Numbered from the stretch's first letter, positions 7,549-15,331 are shown. The stretch: DNA of 37,437 nt from an uncultured Collinsella sp. (GCA_902472315.1 CABRNM010000016.1:1-37437), one strand, 5' to 3'. Notes: generated from the letters alone by a model not told the origin. Translations and numbers: made by a program.

Positions 7549-8730
7549 TTACAACTGCTCTGCCGGACGCTCGGGCGAGCTAAAGCCGGAGTCAAACGTG
7601 ACGACGCATGATGCATCGGGCCTGCGCTCGTGCACGATGCGCGTGACGAGCCCTAGCAGCTCCTCGTCGGATATGTCAAAGCCGTCGGGACGCACCAGGT
7701 CAAACGAAACAAAGCCGTCGTGCTCGTGCAAGTCGTGGATGGAAAGCGCGGGGTCGATCTGCGCTACGCCGCGCTTGACCCAGCCGCGCAAGTCATCGCC
7801 GGTTGTTGCAATGGGGTCGCAGTGCAACGTGATGGCGATGCCCATCTGGCGTTTGATGTCGTGTTCGATGGTGTCCAGAATCTCGTGGTGCTCAAAGGCA
7901 TCGCCCTCGCCGGGCATTTCCACGTGTGCGCTGGCAAACTGACGGCCGGGGCCGTAGTCGTGCACCATGAGGTCGTGCGTGCCCAGGACCTGGGGGTACG
8001 ACATAATCCTATCGCGGATTTCCTGGACGAGCTTGGGGTCGGGCGCTTGCCCAAGCAACGGGCTGATGGCGTCGCGCACTAGGCCCAGACCGCTGATGCA
8101 GATGAAGATGCCCACGCCCAGGCCCGCCCAGCCATCGAGGTCAAAGCCGGTCGTCTGCGAAATAAGCGCCGCCACCAAGACCGAGCCCGAGGTGATGACG
8201 TCGTTTTTGGAGTCCTGCGCCGTGGCGACGAGCGTCTCCGAGTCGATGCGATCGCCCAGCGTGCGGTTGAACGCGGCCATCCAGAGCTTAACGAGCATGG
8301 ACAGGACAAGGGCTGCCATGGAGAGCGCCGAATACGCGGTGGGGGAGGGCTTGATGATCTTGGTAACCGACTCGAGCACCAGGTTGATGCCGACGGCACA
8401 AACGAGGACGGCGACAAACAGGCCGGCGAGGTATTCGTAGCGGCCGTGGCCATAGGGGTGACCTTCGTCAGCCGGGCGACTGGCAAGTCGGAATCCGAGC
8501 AGGCTCACAATGTTGCTCGACGCATCGGAGAGGTTGTTGAAGGCGTCGGCGATAAGCGAGACGGAGCCGGCGAGCAGACCCGCGATGCCCTTGGCTAGGC
8601 ACAGGGTAATGTTGAGGCCAATGCAAATGAGGCCTGCGGCAAAGCCCGCGTTGGTGCGACAAGTTGTATCGACCGGCTCGTCCTCGCTGCCGGGAACAAG
8701 CGTATGTACCAGCCGATTTACAAATAGCAT
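7549..8730 (-). CDS. Cation diffusion facilitator family metal exporter
   Basis: CDF proteins export divalent metals (Zn, Mn, Fe, Co) in exchange for protons. The 393-residue product has six predicted membrane helices in the first ~230 residues, the hallmark DAFNNLSDASSN in helix 2, the loop GHPYGHGRYEYLAGL, and DSKNDV in helix 5 (DxxxD-type metal site). The C-terminal cytoplasmic domain is longer than usual, with a second His/Asp-rich half (residues ~300-393). The start at 8730 gives MLFVNRLVHTLV with AGGAG just upstream; the frame is open further upstream but that part does not look coding. The substrate cannot be told from sequence, though the helix 2/5 pattern recalls Mn-type members. Confidence 0.92.
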   Translation of the reverse strand: MLFVNRLVHTLVPGSEDEPVDTTCRTNAGFAAGLICIGLNITLCLAKGIAGLLAGSVSLIADAFNNLSDASSNIVSLLGFRLASRPADEGHPYGHGRYEYLAGLFVAVLVCAVGINLVLESVTKIIKPSPTAYSALSMAALVLSMLVKLWMAAFNRTLGDRIDSETLVATAQDSKNDVITSGSVLVAALISQTTGFDLDGWAGLGVGIFICISGLGLVRDAISPLLGQAPDPKLVQEIRDRIMSYPQVLGTHDLMVHDYGPGRQFASAHVEMPGEGDAFEHHEILDTIEHDIKRQMGIAITLHCDPIATTGDDLRGWVKRGVAQIDPALSIHDLHEHDGFVSFDLVRPDGFDISDEELLGLVTRIVHERRPDASCVVTFDSGFSSPERPAEQL

Positions 8731-8948
8731 GGCGTATCTCCTCGCATCCTCGTTTAAGGGGATAGTGTAGCTCGCATGGGCGCACCGTGCGCCGATGCTC
8801 AGAAAATGCAGCAATGGTCTGCTGGAGCTAACGAGCGGCCCTTCTTGTCCGACCGGGTGCTGCATTTTGGGCCACATGGGTATGGGCATGTGCCTGCCTG
8901 CCCGACATACTTAATGTCGACAGCCCCTGTGCAAAGGAGGATGTATCC

Positions 8949-10286
8949 ATGGACGAGATGTTTGCCATTAAATGCCAAAACTGCGGCGGCCCTATGTACT
9001 CACACCAGGCTAAACGCAGCTTTGAGTGCGCCTATTGCGGCACGGTCGTTCCGTGGCGGGCCGATGCGGGGGAGCCCAAGAGCGCCCTGGGCATTCGTCA
9101 TGCGCCGCTGACGGTTGTCGATGGACTGCTTAAGCTCACCCATGTGGCGCAGCTCGAGCGCCCGGAGGACCCCGACTGGTATTTCTTCAATGCGTACTGG
9201 CGCAACCAGTCGGTTCTGGAGCATTTGCTGTGGGAAGATCGCGGAACGGCGCAGGAGTTTCAAGAGGCAGCGCACGTGAGCATTCCGTGCCCCTTCTGCG
9301 GTGCGTCCTTTGAGGGGTCATCGACCCAGCGCGTGTTTGAGTGCCCGTCCTGCGGTAATAAGATTGGCGTTGCCGACCTGCTCAAGCCCGGCACGTTTAG
9401 CAAGCGCCTGACTATGGGCGTGGGTGCGGAGTATGTACCTGAGCAGGGCATTCCCTGTGAAATCTCGCCGCAGCAGGCGCGCGCCAACGCGCTGCAGCTG
9501 GTGCGCCAGTACCCCGACGCCTTTGCCGGGCACGACGTGGAAGATGCGATCCAAAACGACATGATGCTCTTCTACTTCCCCATGGCGCTCGCGGATTTGC
9601 GCATGATGGCGTCCTTCCCGGGCAAGGGGCTGAGCAAGGAGACCCTGGTGTACTACGAGGTGCTCGACTGGGTGTATCCGCGGGCAAACTACCTGGACGT
9701 TCGCCTTATGGGCATTTTGGAGCCGTGGGACTTTGCCAAGGTTGGGCCGTTTGACCCGGCCATGCAGGAAGGCGACTTCCGCGTTGTCTCCGTCGATGCG
9801 TCTACCAAGGACCAGGTGGTCATTGATAAGCTGGCGCTCGACATTGCCGGCAACGATGCCGAGGCGGTGCTGGGGCTCAATAAAAAGAGCATCCGCACCT
9901 GGGCGCGCAAGGCTCGCAAGCATAAGGACGGCCTGGTGATGGTACCGGTCTACTTTGTCGATCGCCCAGCGACGGACAGCCGCGATGGCGAGCAGGTGCG
10001 CATTGCCGTAAACGGCCAGACGGGCCGCGCGGCCGCGGTGGTGTTTAGCGACAAGCGTGAGACGCATGTGGTGGCGCCGCTCAACCCGAGCCTGCATCTA
10101 TCGAACGAAAGTACCGTGCACGCCACGCCCATCGAGGTCAAATACGTTAAATCGCCCTTCCTATACCAGATCGTGCGCCGTGGAGACGGCGAACAGCCGC
10201 GTCAGGTGGCAGCGGTTGCCGAGGGTTCCTACCGAGAAGAAAAGCCCAAACGTCGCGGCCTGCTGGGTGCGCTATTTGGTAAGTAG
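8949..10286 (+). CDS. Zinc-ribbon protein of unknown function
   Basis: The 445-residue protein carries two zinc ribbons, Cys9/Cys12 with Cys27/Cys30 and Cys114/Cys117 with Cys132/Cys135. Each has the CxxC-x14-CxxC spacing typical of TFIIB-type or rubredoxin-like knuckles. The remainder is alpha/beta without a motif I recognise, and there is no signal peptide or membrane helix. The last ~15 residues are basic (KPKRRGLLGALFGK). The start at 8949 is well supported by AAAGGAGG at 8933-8940. It stands alone between a divergent transporter and a terminator. Function is unknown. Confidence 0.85.
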   Translation: MDEMFAIKCQNCGGPMYSHQAKRSFECAYCGTVVPWRADAGEPKSALGIRHAPLTVVDGLLKLTHVAQLERPEDPDWYFFNAYWRNQSVLEHLLWEDRGTAQEFQEAAHVSIPCPFCGASFEGSSTQRVFECPSCGNKIGVADLLKPGTFSKRLTMGVGAEYVPEQGIPCEISPQQARANALQLVRQYPDAFAGHDVEDAIQNDMMLFYFPMALADLRMMASFPGKGLSKETLVYYEVLDWVYPRANYLDVRLMGILEPWDFAKVGPFDPAMQEGDFRVVSVDASTKDQVVIDKLALDIAGNDAEAVLGLNKKSIRTWARKARKHKDGLVMVPVYFVDRPATDSRDGEQVRIAVNGQTGRAAAVVFSDKRETHVVAPLNPSLHLSNESTVHATPIEVKYVKSPFLYQIVRRGDGEQPRQVAAVAEGSYREEKPKRRGLLGALFGK

Positions 10287-10330
10287 GGGAGTGGTGTCAG
10301 TTGGCGCCGTAACGTGAAAGCCAGAGGTAT

Positions 10331-10366
10331 GGGGCGGCTCGCATGAGTGCGGGCTGCCCCGTTTTT
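10331..10366 (+). terminator. Terminator after the zinc-ribbon gene
   Basis: A 12-bp stem with two G-U pairs (GGGGCGGCTCGC at 10331-10342, GCGGGCTGCCCC at 10349-10360), a 6-base loop and GTTTTT. It marks the end of the conserved block; phage debris begins just beyond. Confidence 0.88.
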
Positions 10367-10415
10367 GTGCGGCGACAGGACCGGCTTTTACTTCAGCGTC
10401 TAAGTTGTTTCGTAT

Positions 10416-10595
10416 TTACAGGACGCAGTCCTCAGGCACTTCGTCCTTGTACGGCTCTCCGTCTTTGAGCGCCTTCTCGACAGCGGCGACAATGTGATCG
10501 TCATCCATTGTCGAAAGCCCCCACGGGATGAAGCCGAACCGCTCCATATGGGCCTCGAGCGCATCCTCGGCGGTCATTTTCTCGGAATCCCTCAT
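10416..10595 (-). CDS. Small hypothetical protein, probable phage remnant
   Basis: A 59-residue acidic protein (MRDSEKMTAEDALEAHMERF, ending PEDCVL) begins at an ATG preceded by AGAGAGG. Just upstream another frame ends LAKFDELVERLAR with its TGA overlapping this ATG (ATGA); I cannot find a start for that frame, so it may be a relic. No family is recognised. It sits directly downstream of the broken minor head gene on the same strand, the usual place for small phage genes. Confidence 0.55.
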   Translation of the reverse strand: MRDSEKMTAEDALEAHMERFGFIPWGLSTMDDDHIVAAVEKALKDGEPYKDEVPEDCVL

Positions 10596-10650
10596 CGTGC
10601 CAGCCTCTCTACAAGCTCGTCAAACTTTGCAAGCGACTCACCGTTGGTGT

Positions 10651-10833
10651 CTAGTAGACCGCTTCGGGTTCAGGCTTGAGCTTGGATGGCTTGCCGGTCT
10701 TCAGGCACTTCTCTATTTCGGCGATAGGGTCGCGCATGCAGTAGGCGTGGCATCTCTCATGGAAGGTCTGCTTGTATTCACGCATGAGGCGGTCCAGCTT
10801 CTCGCTGTCCTCCTTGCTTAGGTAGATGTACAT
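10651..10833 (-). CDS. Small hypothetical protein, probable phage remnant
   Basis: A 60-residue protein (MYIYLSKEDSEKLDRLMREY, ending EPEAVY), charged, with a cysteine pair in RCHAYC. The ATG at 10833 lies one base after the TGA of the minor head remnant and follows GGGAAGGGG, so it was probably translated with it. An in-frame start at 10866 exists but lies inside the previous gene. No family is recognised. Confidence 0.6.
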   Translation of the reverse strand: MYIYLSKEDSEKLDRLMREYKQTFHERCHAYCMRDPIAEIEKCLKTGKPSKLKPEPEAVY

Positions 10834-10834
10834 G

Positions 10835-11229
10835 TCAGCCCCTTCCCAACTCGTCGAGCATCTCATCGAATATCTTACCCGATTCCGGGAAATAGCGTCT
10901 CAACCGCTCGGCTGATTCCGGGCTTGTGAAGTGGGCGCTGAAAAAATCGGCGAACGCCTCCCTCGCGATGAGGTCCTCGTTCCAATCGTAATCAGGATGC
11001 CACACTCCGTCCTTGCAGTGGCTGTCGGTGACGCCGGAGAAGATGTCCGATACGTCGGCGCCGGCCCTTACACCAAGTGCCGCGATCTCGCCGTTGACCC
11101 TCTTGCAAACGAGGTCGTCGCTGTTCCTCGCGCATGCGGGGATGATCTCGCGTGGCCGGCGGTGAGCTCGTCCCACTTAGCGCTCTTCACGGGGTCGGCG
11201 GCTACGGCGGCGGGTTTCTCGAGGGGCAT
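10835..11229 (-). pseudogene. Phage minor head protein, C-terminal remnant with frameshift
   Basis: The downstream frame ends AREAFADFFSA, SPESAERLRRYFPES and IFDEMLDEL. This is the characteristic C-terminus of phage minor head (SPP1 gp7/MuF-type) proteins, which usually reads TEAFAHF, a short gap, then FPESY and EML. The upstream part, starting at an ATG at 11229 behind AGGAGG (MPLEKPAAVAADPVKSAKWD), is in another frame. The two join into one protein if a base is restored near 11160 (around ELTAGH to REIIPAC). At ~130 residues the reconstructed product is a fraction of a normal minor head protein, so the gene is truncated as well as shifted. Confidence 0.75.
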
Positions 11230-11249
11230 CCGCCGCCTCCTATTGGCAT

Positions 11250-11274
11250 AAAAAGCCGCCCCGAAGGACGGCTT
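11250..11274 (-). terminator. Minus-strand terminator after a tRNA-like relic
   Basis: On the minus strand AAGCCGTCC-TTCG-GGGCGGCTT forms a 9-bp stem with a UUCG tetraloop, followed by TTTTT. It lies one base downstream of the tRNA-like element. Confidence 0.85.
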
Positions 11275-11275
11275 G

Positions 11276-11344
11276 CGCGGCGGTAGGATTTGCACCTACG
11301 TCTCCTCAATCAAGGGCACTCCTCGTACTGTGCTACTTTCCGCG
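11276..11344 (-). pseudogene. Degenerate tRNA-like element
   Basis: On the minus strand the element starts CGCGG and ends CCGCG (5 acceptor pairs). It has a perfect D-stem GCAC/GTGC around a loop containing GAGGA, and a perfect T-arm GTAGG-TGCAAAT-CCTAC. Between them only 16 bases remain (CCTTGATTGAGGAGAC), too few for a full anticodon arm, and T55 of the T-loop is G. It looks like a tRNA with a deleted anticodon arm, still followed by a strong terminator. It could be a decayed phage tRNA or an old integration target. Confidence 0.5.
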
Positions 11345-11439
11345 ATTTCTATTTTCCCTTACGCTGGCAACCTTATCAAGTTTTGGATCAGTGCCGATCT
11401 AACTGGTAATCAAACATCGAGCGCAATATAAGAAAGGCA

Positions 11440-11607
11440 GTGCGGCAGTTCGAAAAGGTGGAAGGTGGGCCGGTAAGCCCCTCTATTGTCGTGCTTAACT
11501 GCGAGGAAGTCCCTGTGACAAGAGAGGACGCGCTGAAGCGCGTGCGGCTTGAGATGTCGAGGCATGACATCGACCGCGTTATCTTGTTGACCAGGGCGGG
11601 GCCATAG
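11440..11607 (+). CDS. Possible small ORF fragment, unrecognised
   Basis: A frame open from 11413 to a TAG at 11605-11607 encodes VRQFEKVEGGPVSPSIVVLN, then REDALKRVRLEMSRHDIDRV. The composition is protein-like but there is no good ribosome site; GTG at 11440 is the only plausible start after the TAA at about 11408-11410. I recognise no family. It may be the tail of a decayed phage gene. Confidence 0.3.
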   Translation: MRQFEKVEGGPVSPSIVVLNCEEVPVTREDALKRVRLEMSRHDIDRVILLTRAGP

Positions 11608-11623
11608 ACGACATAAAGAAATG

Positions 11624-11660
11624 AGCCCCAGGTTAGCTATCCAGCACGCCCAGGGCTTTT
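11624..11660 (+). terminator. Possible terminator before the tRNA pair
   Basis: AGCCC (11624-11628) pairs with GGGCT (11653-11657) followed by TTTT. The stem is short and the loop long, so this is tentative. Confidence 0.4.
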
Positions 11661-11677
11661 CAAATCAGATTATACAC

Positions 11678-11751
11678 ACCTGGGTAGCGCAATGTCAGTG
11701 CGGCGGTCTCCAAAACTGCTTACCGGGGTTCGATTCCTCGGCCAGGTGCCA
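11678..11751 (+). tRNA. tRNA-Trp (anticodon CCA), atypical
   Basis: The gene folds into a cloverleaf with an encoded CCA end. The acceptor is ACCTGG with CCAGGT, plus a G-G mismatch at 7-66. The D-stem is GCGC/GTGC, the anticodon stem GCGGT/ACTGC around CTCCAAA (anticodon CCA), and the T-arm CGGGG-TTCGATT-CCTCG. The D-loop has GT where GG is usual. These defects and the setting among phage remnants suggest a phage-borne or decaying copy, not the housekeeping tRNA-Trp. Confidence 0.65.
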
Positions 11752-11752
11752 T

Positions 11753-11838
11753 CGGGGCGTGGCGGAATTGATAGACGCGCGTGCCTCAGGAGCACGTGGG
11801 CTTCGCCCGTGCGGGTTCGAGTCCAGCCGGCCTGACCA
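11753..11838 (+). tRNA. tRNA-Leu (anticodon CAG), atypical
   Basis: This is a class II tRNA beginning one base after the previous gene. It shows TGGCGGAATTGATAGACGC, typical of leucine tRNAs, an anticodon stem CGTGC/GCACG around CTCAGGA (anticodon CAG), and a long variable arm (GGGCTTCGCCC). The T-loop is TTCGAGT and CCA is encoded. There is a G-G mismatch at 5-68 and a G-A mismatch in the T-stem. The tight spacing implies one precursor for both tRNAs. Confidence 0.75.
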
Positions 11839-11843
11839 AACGT

Positions 11844-11877
11844 TGAACCAGGCCATCCGCACGGGTGGCCTGGTTCA
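11844..11877 (+). terminator. Hairpin after the tRNA pair
   Basis: A perfect 12-bp stem (TGAACCAGGCCA at 11844-11855, complement 11866-11877) with a 10-base loop. There is no U-run, so it may end or process the tRNA transcript rather than act as a classic terminator. Confidence 0.5.
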
Positions 11878-11939
11878 TGCCGAAAAGCGCCCCGCACGGG
11901 ACAAGACGATGCCTCACACGGGGCAGAAATGGAGGGAGC

Positions 11940-12134
11940 ATGGCCCAGGAGACCACGCCCGCCGAGACCGAGCCGACCGAACCTGCACAGGGCGGAGACA
12001 CCGGCCAGGACCCCGACTACAAGGCGCTCTACGAGAGCGCGCTGAAGGAATCGCGAAAAGACCCTCGCAGCCGCGCGCAGCGTCGACCTCTCCACGATGC
12101 CTCCCGGCCTGTTTCTGCTGTCAGCGCGCCCTAA
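11940..12134 (+). pseudogene. Phage scaffold protein, N-terminal fragment
   Basis: The ATG at 11940, behind GGAGGGA, starts MAQETTPAETEPTEPAQGGD and continues YKALYESALKESRK. This acidic, Thr/Pro/Glu-rich head followed by a KALYE...ALKESRK helix is what phage scaffold proteins look like at their N-terminus. After ESRK the frame becomes Arg/Ser-rich and stops 64 codons in, so the rest is lost by frameshift or deletion. It ends at the edge of the ADP-ribosylglycohydrolase gene, apparently the boundary of the phage debris. Confidence 0.6.
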
Positions 12135-12919
12135 AACAAGCAGCCCTCAATCAACTCTTTGCCTCGCAAGGCGTTGACCCACTTCTGCGGAATTGCGTCC
12201 ATGCCGTATGCTGTGCCGGCAAGGGCGCCTGCGACGGCTGCGGTGGTGTCGGTGTCGTCGCCCAGATTGACGGCGGCAAGGACGCAATCTTCGTAGCTGT
12301 TAGTGTTGACGAAGCACCAGGTGGCTGCCTTAAGCGTGTCGCGCACGAAGCCGCCGGACCTGATTTCCTGCTCAGGCACACCTTTCAGATGAAGCGCCCA
12401 CGAGGGAAGCGTGCCGTTCATCACGCCCCTCATCAGCTCGACAAATATGACGCATGCATCGGTCGACGTTCTGTGGGCGTGCGTTATCGCGGAGACCTCG
12501 CAGATCTCGTCGTCAGTCGCGTCGACAAACGCCAGGGGCGCGATGCGCATGAGTGAACCGTTGCCGTTGTCGCGTTCGCCGGAGCCGCCTTTGCCGGTGT
12601 GCAGGGCGCGGGCGGTCGTGCCGCCATAATCGAAAACGCCGTCGATCGTATACTCGCCACGGGCAATCCAGCTTACGAACTTGTCGCGCATGTCCGCGGT
12701 GTCGATGTGCCCGAGCTCCCTAATCGAGTCACAGGTAGCAAGCGTCATGGACGTGTCGTCGCTCCAGGTGCCGTCGGGCTGCCCATGCGTGCCGTAGCCG
12801 GTCATGTCCGTGCATTTGAACGTGCCGCGGGGCCTAAACTCGTAAGGAACGCCCAGCGCGTCGCCGACGGCAAGCCCATAGATGCAGTCGCGCAGTGTCG
12901 TTTTCGGTCTGTCTGTCAT
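12131..12919 (-). CDS. ADP-ribosylglycohydrolase family protein
   Basis: Members of this family remove ADP-ribose from proteins, nucleic acids or small molecules using a di-magnesium site. The 262-residue protein has the N-terminal GLAVGDALGVPYEF, the metal-binding GTWSDDTSM at about residues 50-58, NGNGSLMRIAPLA in the middle, and the C-terminal GDDTDTTAAVAGALAGT that completes the site. The length is normal. The ATG at 12919 follows AGAGGAG. It lies next to phage remnants and 64 bp from a nuclease gene on the same strand. The substrate is unknown; a role in reversing toxin or phage ADP-ribosylation is possible but not shown here. Confidence 0.93.
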   Translation of the reverse strand: MTDRPKTTLRDCIYGLAVGDALGVPYEFRPRGTFKCTDMTGYGTHGQPDGTWSDDTSMTLATCDSIRELGHIDTADMRDKFVSWIARGEYTIDGVFDYGGTTARALHTGKGGSGERDNGNGSLMRIAPLAFVDATDDEICEVSAITHAHRTSTDACVIFVELMRGVMNGTLPSWALHLKGVPEQEIRSGGFVRDTLKAATWCFVNTNSYEDCVLAAVNLGDDTDTTAAVAGALAGTAYGMDAIPQKWVNALRGKELIEGCLF

Positions 12920-12982
12920 GGAGCGCTCCTCTTATGTCGGGGGATATGAAACGCCGTCGGGGGTATCGGTCGCAACGTGCTG

Positions 12983-14035
12983 CTACCCTTGCGCTTCGCC
13001 ATTAGTCGCTTCGTTGATGGCGCGGTACTCGGCACTCAGCTCGCGCGCCAGCTCTTCCTTGCTTGGAAGATACGGCAAGTATTTGGCGGCAAACACTTGG
13101 TCGTTGTCTTCGGGCAGCGTGTACTCGACAATCGAGTCGCTTTTGTCCGCGCAGAGCACGATGCCTATAGGCGGATTGTCGCCTTCGTTCATGAGTTCGC
13201 GCGTGTAGTAGTTCACGTACATTTGCATCTGGCCCAGGTCCTGATGCGTAAGGTCATCGGTCTTAAGGTCGATGAGCACGAAGCAGCGCATCAGATAGTT
13301 GTAAAACACAAGGTCAATATAGAAATGGCGCCCATCAAAGGTGATGCGCTTTTGGCGCGCCTCGAAAGCGAAACCACGGCCAAGCTCCAGCAGGAACTTC
13401 TGAAGATGCGTGATGAGCGCCTGCTCTAGATCGCTCTCGCGAAACGCAGTATCGTCCGAGAAACCTAAAAACTCCAGTACATATGGGTCACGGATGATAT
13501 CCTCGGGGCGACGAGCCGGGGCGCTCTTTTGGATTTCCTGGGTGACGGCCTCCTTGTCCTTGCTGGCAAGCAGGCGCTCGCGGAACATGGTGTTGATCTG
13601 GCGCTCGAGCTGACGCGTGCTCCAACGAGAATCGGCGCATTCGTTCATGTACCAGGCGCGAGCATCAGGGTCGGGAATGCGCATCAACCTGCGGTAATGA
13701 GTCCAGCTCAATTCGCTACGCAGTGCGTCGCGAATTGGAAACGCAAGAAAGAACTGACGCATATTGCGAAGGTTTGCGATGCCAAAGCCTCTTCCGAAAT
13801 CCGCGGTAAGCCTTCTGGAGAGGCCTGCAATCAATGCCTCTCCATATGCTGCGCGCTCCTCTCCGCCCTGTTCATCAACAATGCTCTTGCCGATCTCCCA
13901 ATACGCCTCAACCATCGCAAAGTTAACGGCGGTATAGGCCTTGTCGCGAGCGGCGTTGAGAATCGAGGAAACCTGCTTGTAAAAAACTTCTGGCACGATT
14001 GCCGATTCTCCACGGTTTACCAGTTCGCCCATCAT
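12983..14035 (-). CDS. YhcG/DUF1016 family PD-(D/E)XK nuclease domain protein
   Basis: The 350-residue protein has both halves of the family. The N-terminal DUF1016 domain (~20-170) includes AYWEIGKSIVDEQ, LSWTHYRRLMRI and WSTRQLERQI. The C-terminal nuclease-fold domain contains HFYIDLVFYN and FVLIDLKTDDL, which supply the D...DxK core, and GQMQMYVNYY. YhcG proteins are common in accessory and restriction-associated islands; their target is not settled. The start is one of two adjacent ATGs at 14035/14032 with a weak ribosome site (GTGGGGCG). It probably shares a transcript with the ADP-ribosylglycohydrolase downstream. Confidence 0.92.
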   Translation of the reverse strand: MMGELVNRGESAIVPEVFYKQVSSILNAARDKAYTAVNFAMVEAYWEIGKSIVDEQGGEERAAYGEALIAGLSRRLTADFGRGFGIANLRNMRQFFLAFPIRDALRSELSWTHYRRLMRIPDPDARAWYMNECADSRWSTRQLERQINTMFRERLLASKDKEAVTQEIQKSAPARRPEDIIRDPYVLEFLGFSDDTAFRESDLEQALITHLQKFLLELGRGFAFEARQKRITFDGRHFYIDLVFYNYLMRCFVLIDLKTDDLTHQDLGQMQMYVNYYTRELMNEGDNPPIGIVLCADKSDSIVEYTLPEDNDQVFAAKYLPYLPSKEELARELSAEYRAINEATNGEAQG

Positions 14036-14200
14036 TGTCGCCCCACTTTCATCTTGTGGAATGCATCTTTATCGCATTTAGTTTAAAGCCTCGCGCGGAC
14101 ACGAATTGCTGTGCTGTCTGGCACCTTCGCATGGGAGCCTTTCGGTGACTAAAATGTGACCATAGAGACAGTTTTATCGAACCTCATAGGGGTGGCGCTT

Positions 14201-14470
14201 ATGGACAACAACACTTTGCTGTTCCAGGACAAAGGTTCGGGCAGGTTTAAAGACGTCAAGATCTACCCTAACCGCATCGAGGTGCTCAAGAAGGGCACTT
14301 TCGGCGGCAAGCATATCGAGATTGTCTACCTTAAGGACATCACGGGCGTTAACAGGATCAAGGGCCGCAATGTTTTTCTGCGCAACAGGTTGTTGACTGC
14401 CTGTGTCTTTTGCCTGAGCAGCCGCTCCCGGGCTCTGGAATTCGTCAACGTGCTCAATATGGTGATGTGA
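14201..14470 (+). CDS. Small PH-like domain protein
   Basis: The 89-residue protein (MDNNTLLFQDKGSGRFKDVK onward) alternates short strands and ends in a helix (SRALEFVNVLNMVM). This fits a bacterial pleckstrin-homology-like domain: seven strands and a C-terminal helix. The motif IYPNRIEVLKKGTFGGKHIEI is typical of short bPH proteins that convert a stored field into a surface ligand site. ATG 14201 follows AGGGGTGG; an in-frame GTG at 14156 would add 15 residues and is less likely. No membrane helix. Function unknown. Confidence 0.7.
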   Translation: MDNNTLLFQDKGSGRFKDVKIYPNRIEVLKKGTFGGKHIEIVYLKDITGVNRIKGRNVFLRNRLLTACVFCLSSRSRALEFVNVLNMVM

Positions 14471-14488
14471 CCGGGCGCTTTCGAACAC

Positions 14489-14529
14489 AAAAAGCCGGGA
14501 TGCAAGGAGTCACACCTTGCATCCCGGCT
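14489..14529 (-). terminator. Terminator of the first lipoprotein gene (possibly bidirectional)
   Basis: A perfect 15-bp stem (AGCCGGGATGCAAGG at 14493-14507, complement 14515-14529), a 7-base loop, and a T-run on the minus strand. Confidence 0.9.
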
Positions 14530-14564
14530 GAGCTAAAACGGCGCTGCTGCATGCCGTTGGAGCT

Positions 14565-15158
14565 TTAGCGCTTGATCTCGATATCCTCGAGCTTAACGTC
14601 CATGGCCTCGGTCTTGGCTTTGGCGATGTCGTCGGCAAATTCCAGAGACTCCATCATGGTCTCGACGGCGTCCTTGTGTTCCTCGACGTTGTCGATGCGC
14701 ACGTACACGCTGCCGCCGTCAACGTCGGTGAAGTACTCGGTCGTCACGCCGCCCGAGTGCGTAAAGTAGGCGCTGCGCCAGGTCTTGCCGTTGTACTTAA
14801 CGGGATCGCTCTCGGTCCATCCGGAGTTGGCCTTCCACTTTGCCTCGTAGTCAAACAGTTCATCGGCCTTCTTGTCAGGATCGAAGACGGGGATGAAGCG
14901 GTCGCTGGCGTGTTCGCTCTCGGTGAACTTAAACTGGGCCCTGTCGGCCGTGTCGCCGGCAACGTCGGTAATCTCGACGCCCTCGGGAACCTCGACCTTA
15001 AACCAAATGAAGTCGGTCCTCATATCCACGGCTGGCTTTTCAGCTCCGCCGCCACCGCCACTTCCGGTAGCGCCGCCGCTGCCACCGCAGCCCACCAGGG
15101 CAACTGCGGCAAAGAGGCTGATGCAGAGGGTGAGAATCGCAAAGGCCTTCTTTTTCAT
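14565..15158 (-). CDS. Lipoprotein, paralogue of the next gene
   Basis: The 197-residue product starts with a lipoprotein signal (MKKKAFAILTLCISLF, lipobox LVGC at about 21-24), then a Gly/Ser linker. The globular part opens TDFIWFKVEVPEGV and includes TWRSAYFTHSGGVTTEYF and GGSVYVRIDN. It would be anchored to the outer face of the membrane by a diacylglyceryl cysteine. The neighbouring gene has the same plan and motif order, so this is a tandem duplication. No catalytic motif is visible and no named family is recognised. The ATG at 15158 follows GAGGAGGAC. Confidence 0.88.
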   Translation of the reverse strand: MKKKAFAILTLCISLFAAVALVGCGGSGGATGSGGGGGAEKPAVDMRTDFIWFKVEVPEGVEITDVAGDTADRAQFKFTESEHASDRFIPVFDPDKKADELFDYEAKWKANSGWTESDPVKYNGKTWRSAYFTHSGGVTTEYFTDVDGGSVYVRIDNVEEHKDAVETMMESLEFADDIAKAKTEAMDVKLEDIEIKR

Positions 15159-15233
15159 GGTCGTGTCCTCCTCGATCTGTAACCGCCTATGGATTACCTG
15201 TCTTTACTGTACGCGCGAGCGGCTCGTTCGGGG

Positions 15234-15249
15234 GGGCCATGTGTCCCAT
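15234..15249. repeat. 16-bp repeat, copy 1 (possible operator)
   Basis: GGGCCATGTGTCCCAT, identical to the copy at 16191-16206. It is an imperfect palindrome, GGGnCAnnTGnCCC, 76 bp upstream of the 15158 lipoprotein start. Confidence 0.6.
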
Positions 15250-15295
15250 TCTGAGGGCCGGATTTGCGCCGACAAGTGGCAATATGCCCGAGCGT

Positions 15296-15331
15296 AAAAG
15301 AGGGGAGGGCCGGCCGATCCGATCCTCCCCT
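15296..15331 (-). terminator. Terminator of the second lipoprotein gene
   Basis: On the minus strand AGGGGAGG pairs with CCTCCCCT across a 15-base loop, followed by CTTTTA. Confidence 0.8.

Noticed and set aside
10416..10833. Toxin-antitoxin pair from two small adjacent genes
   Set aside because: Neither protein shows a known toxin or antitoxin motif, and the position after the minor head remnant fits small phage genes better.
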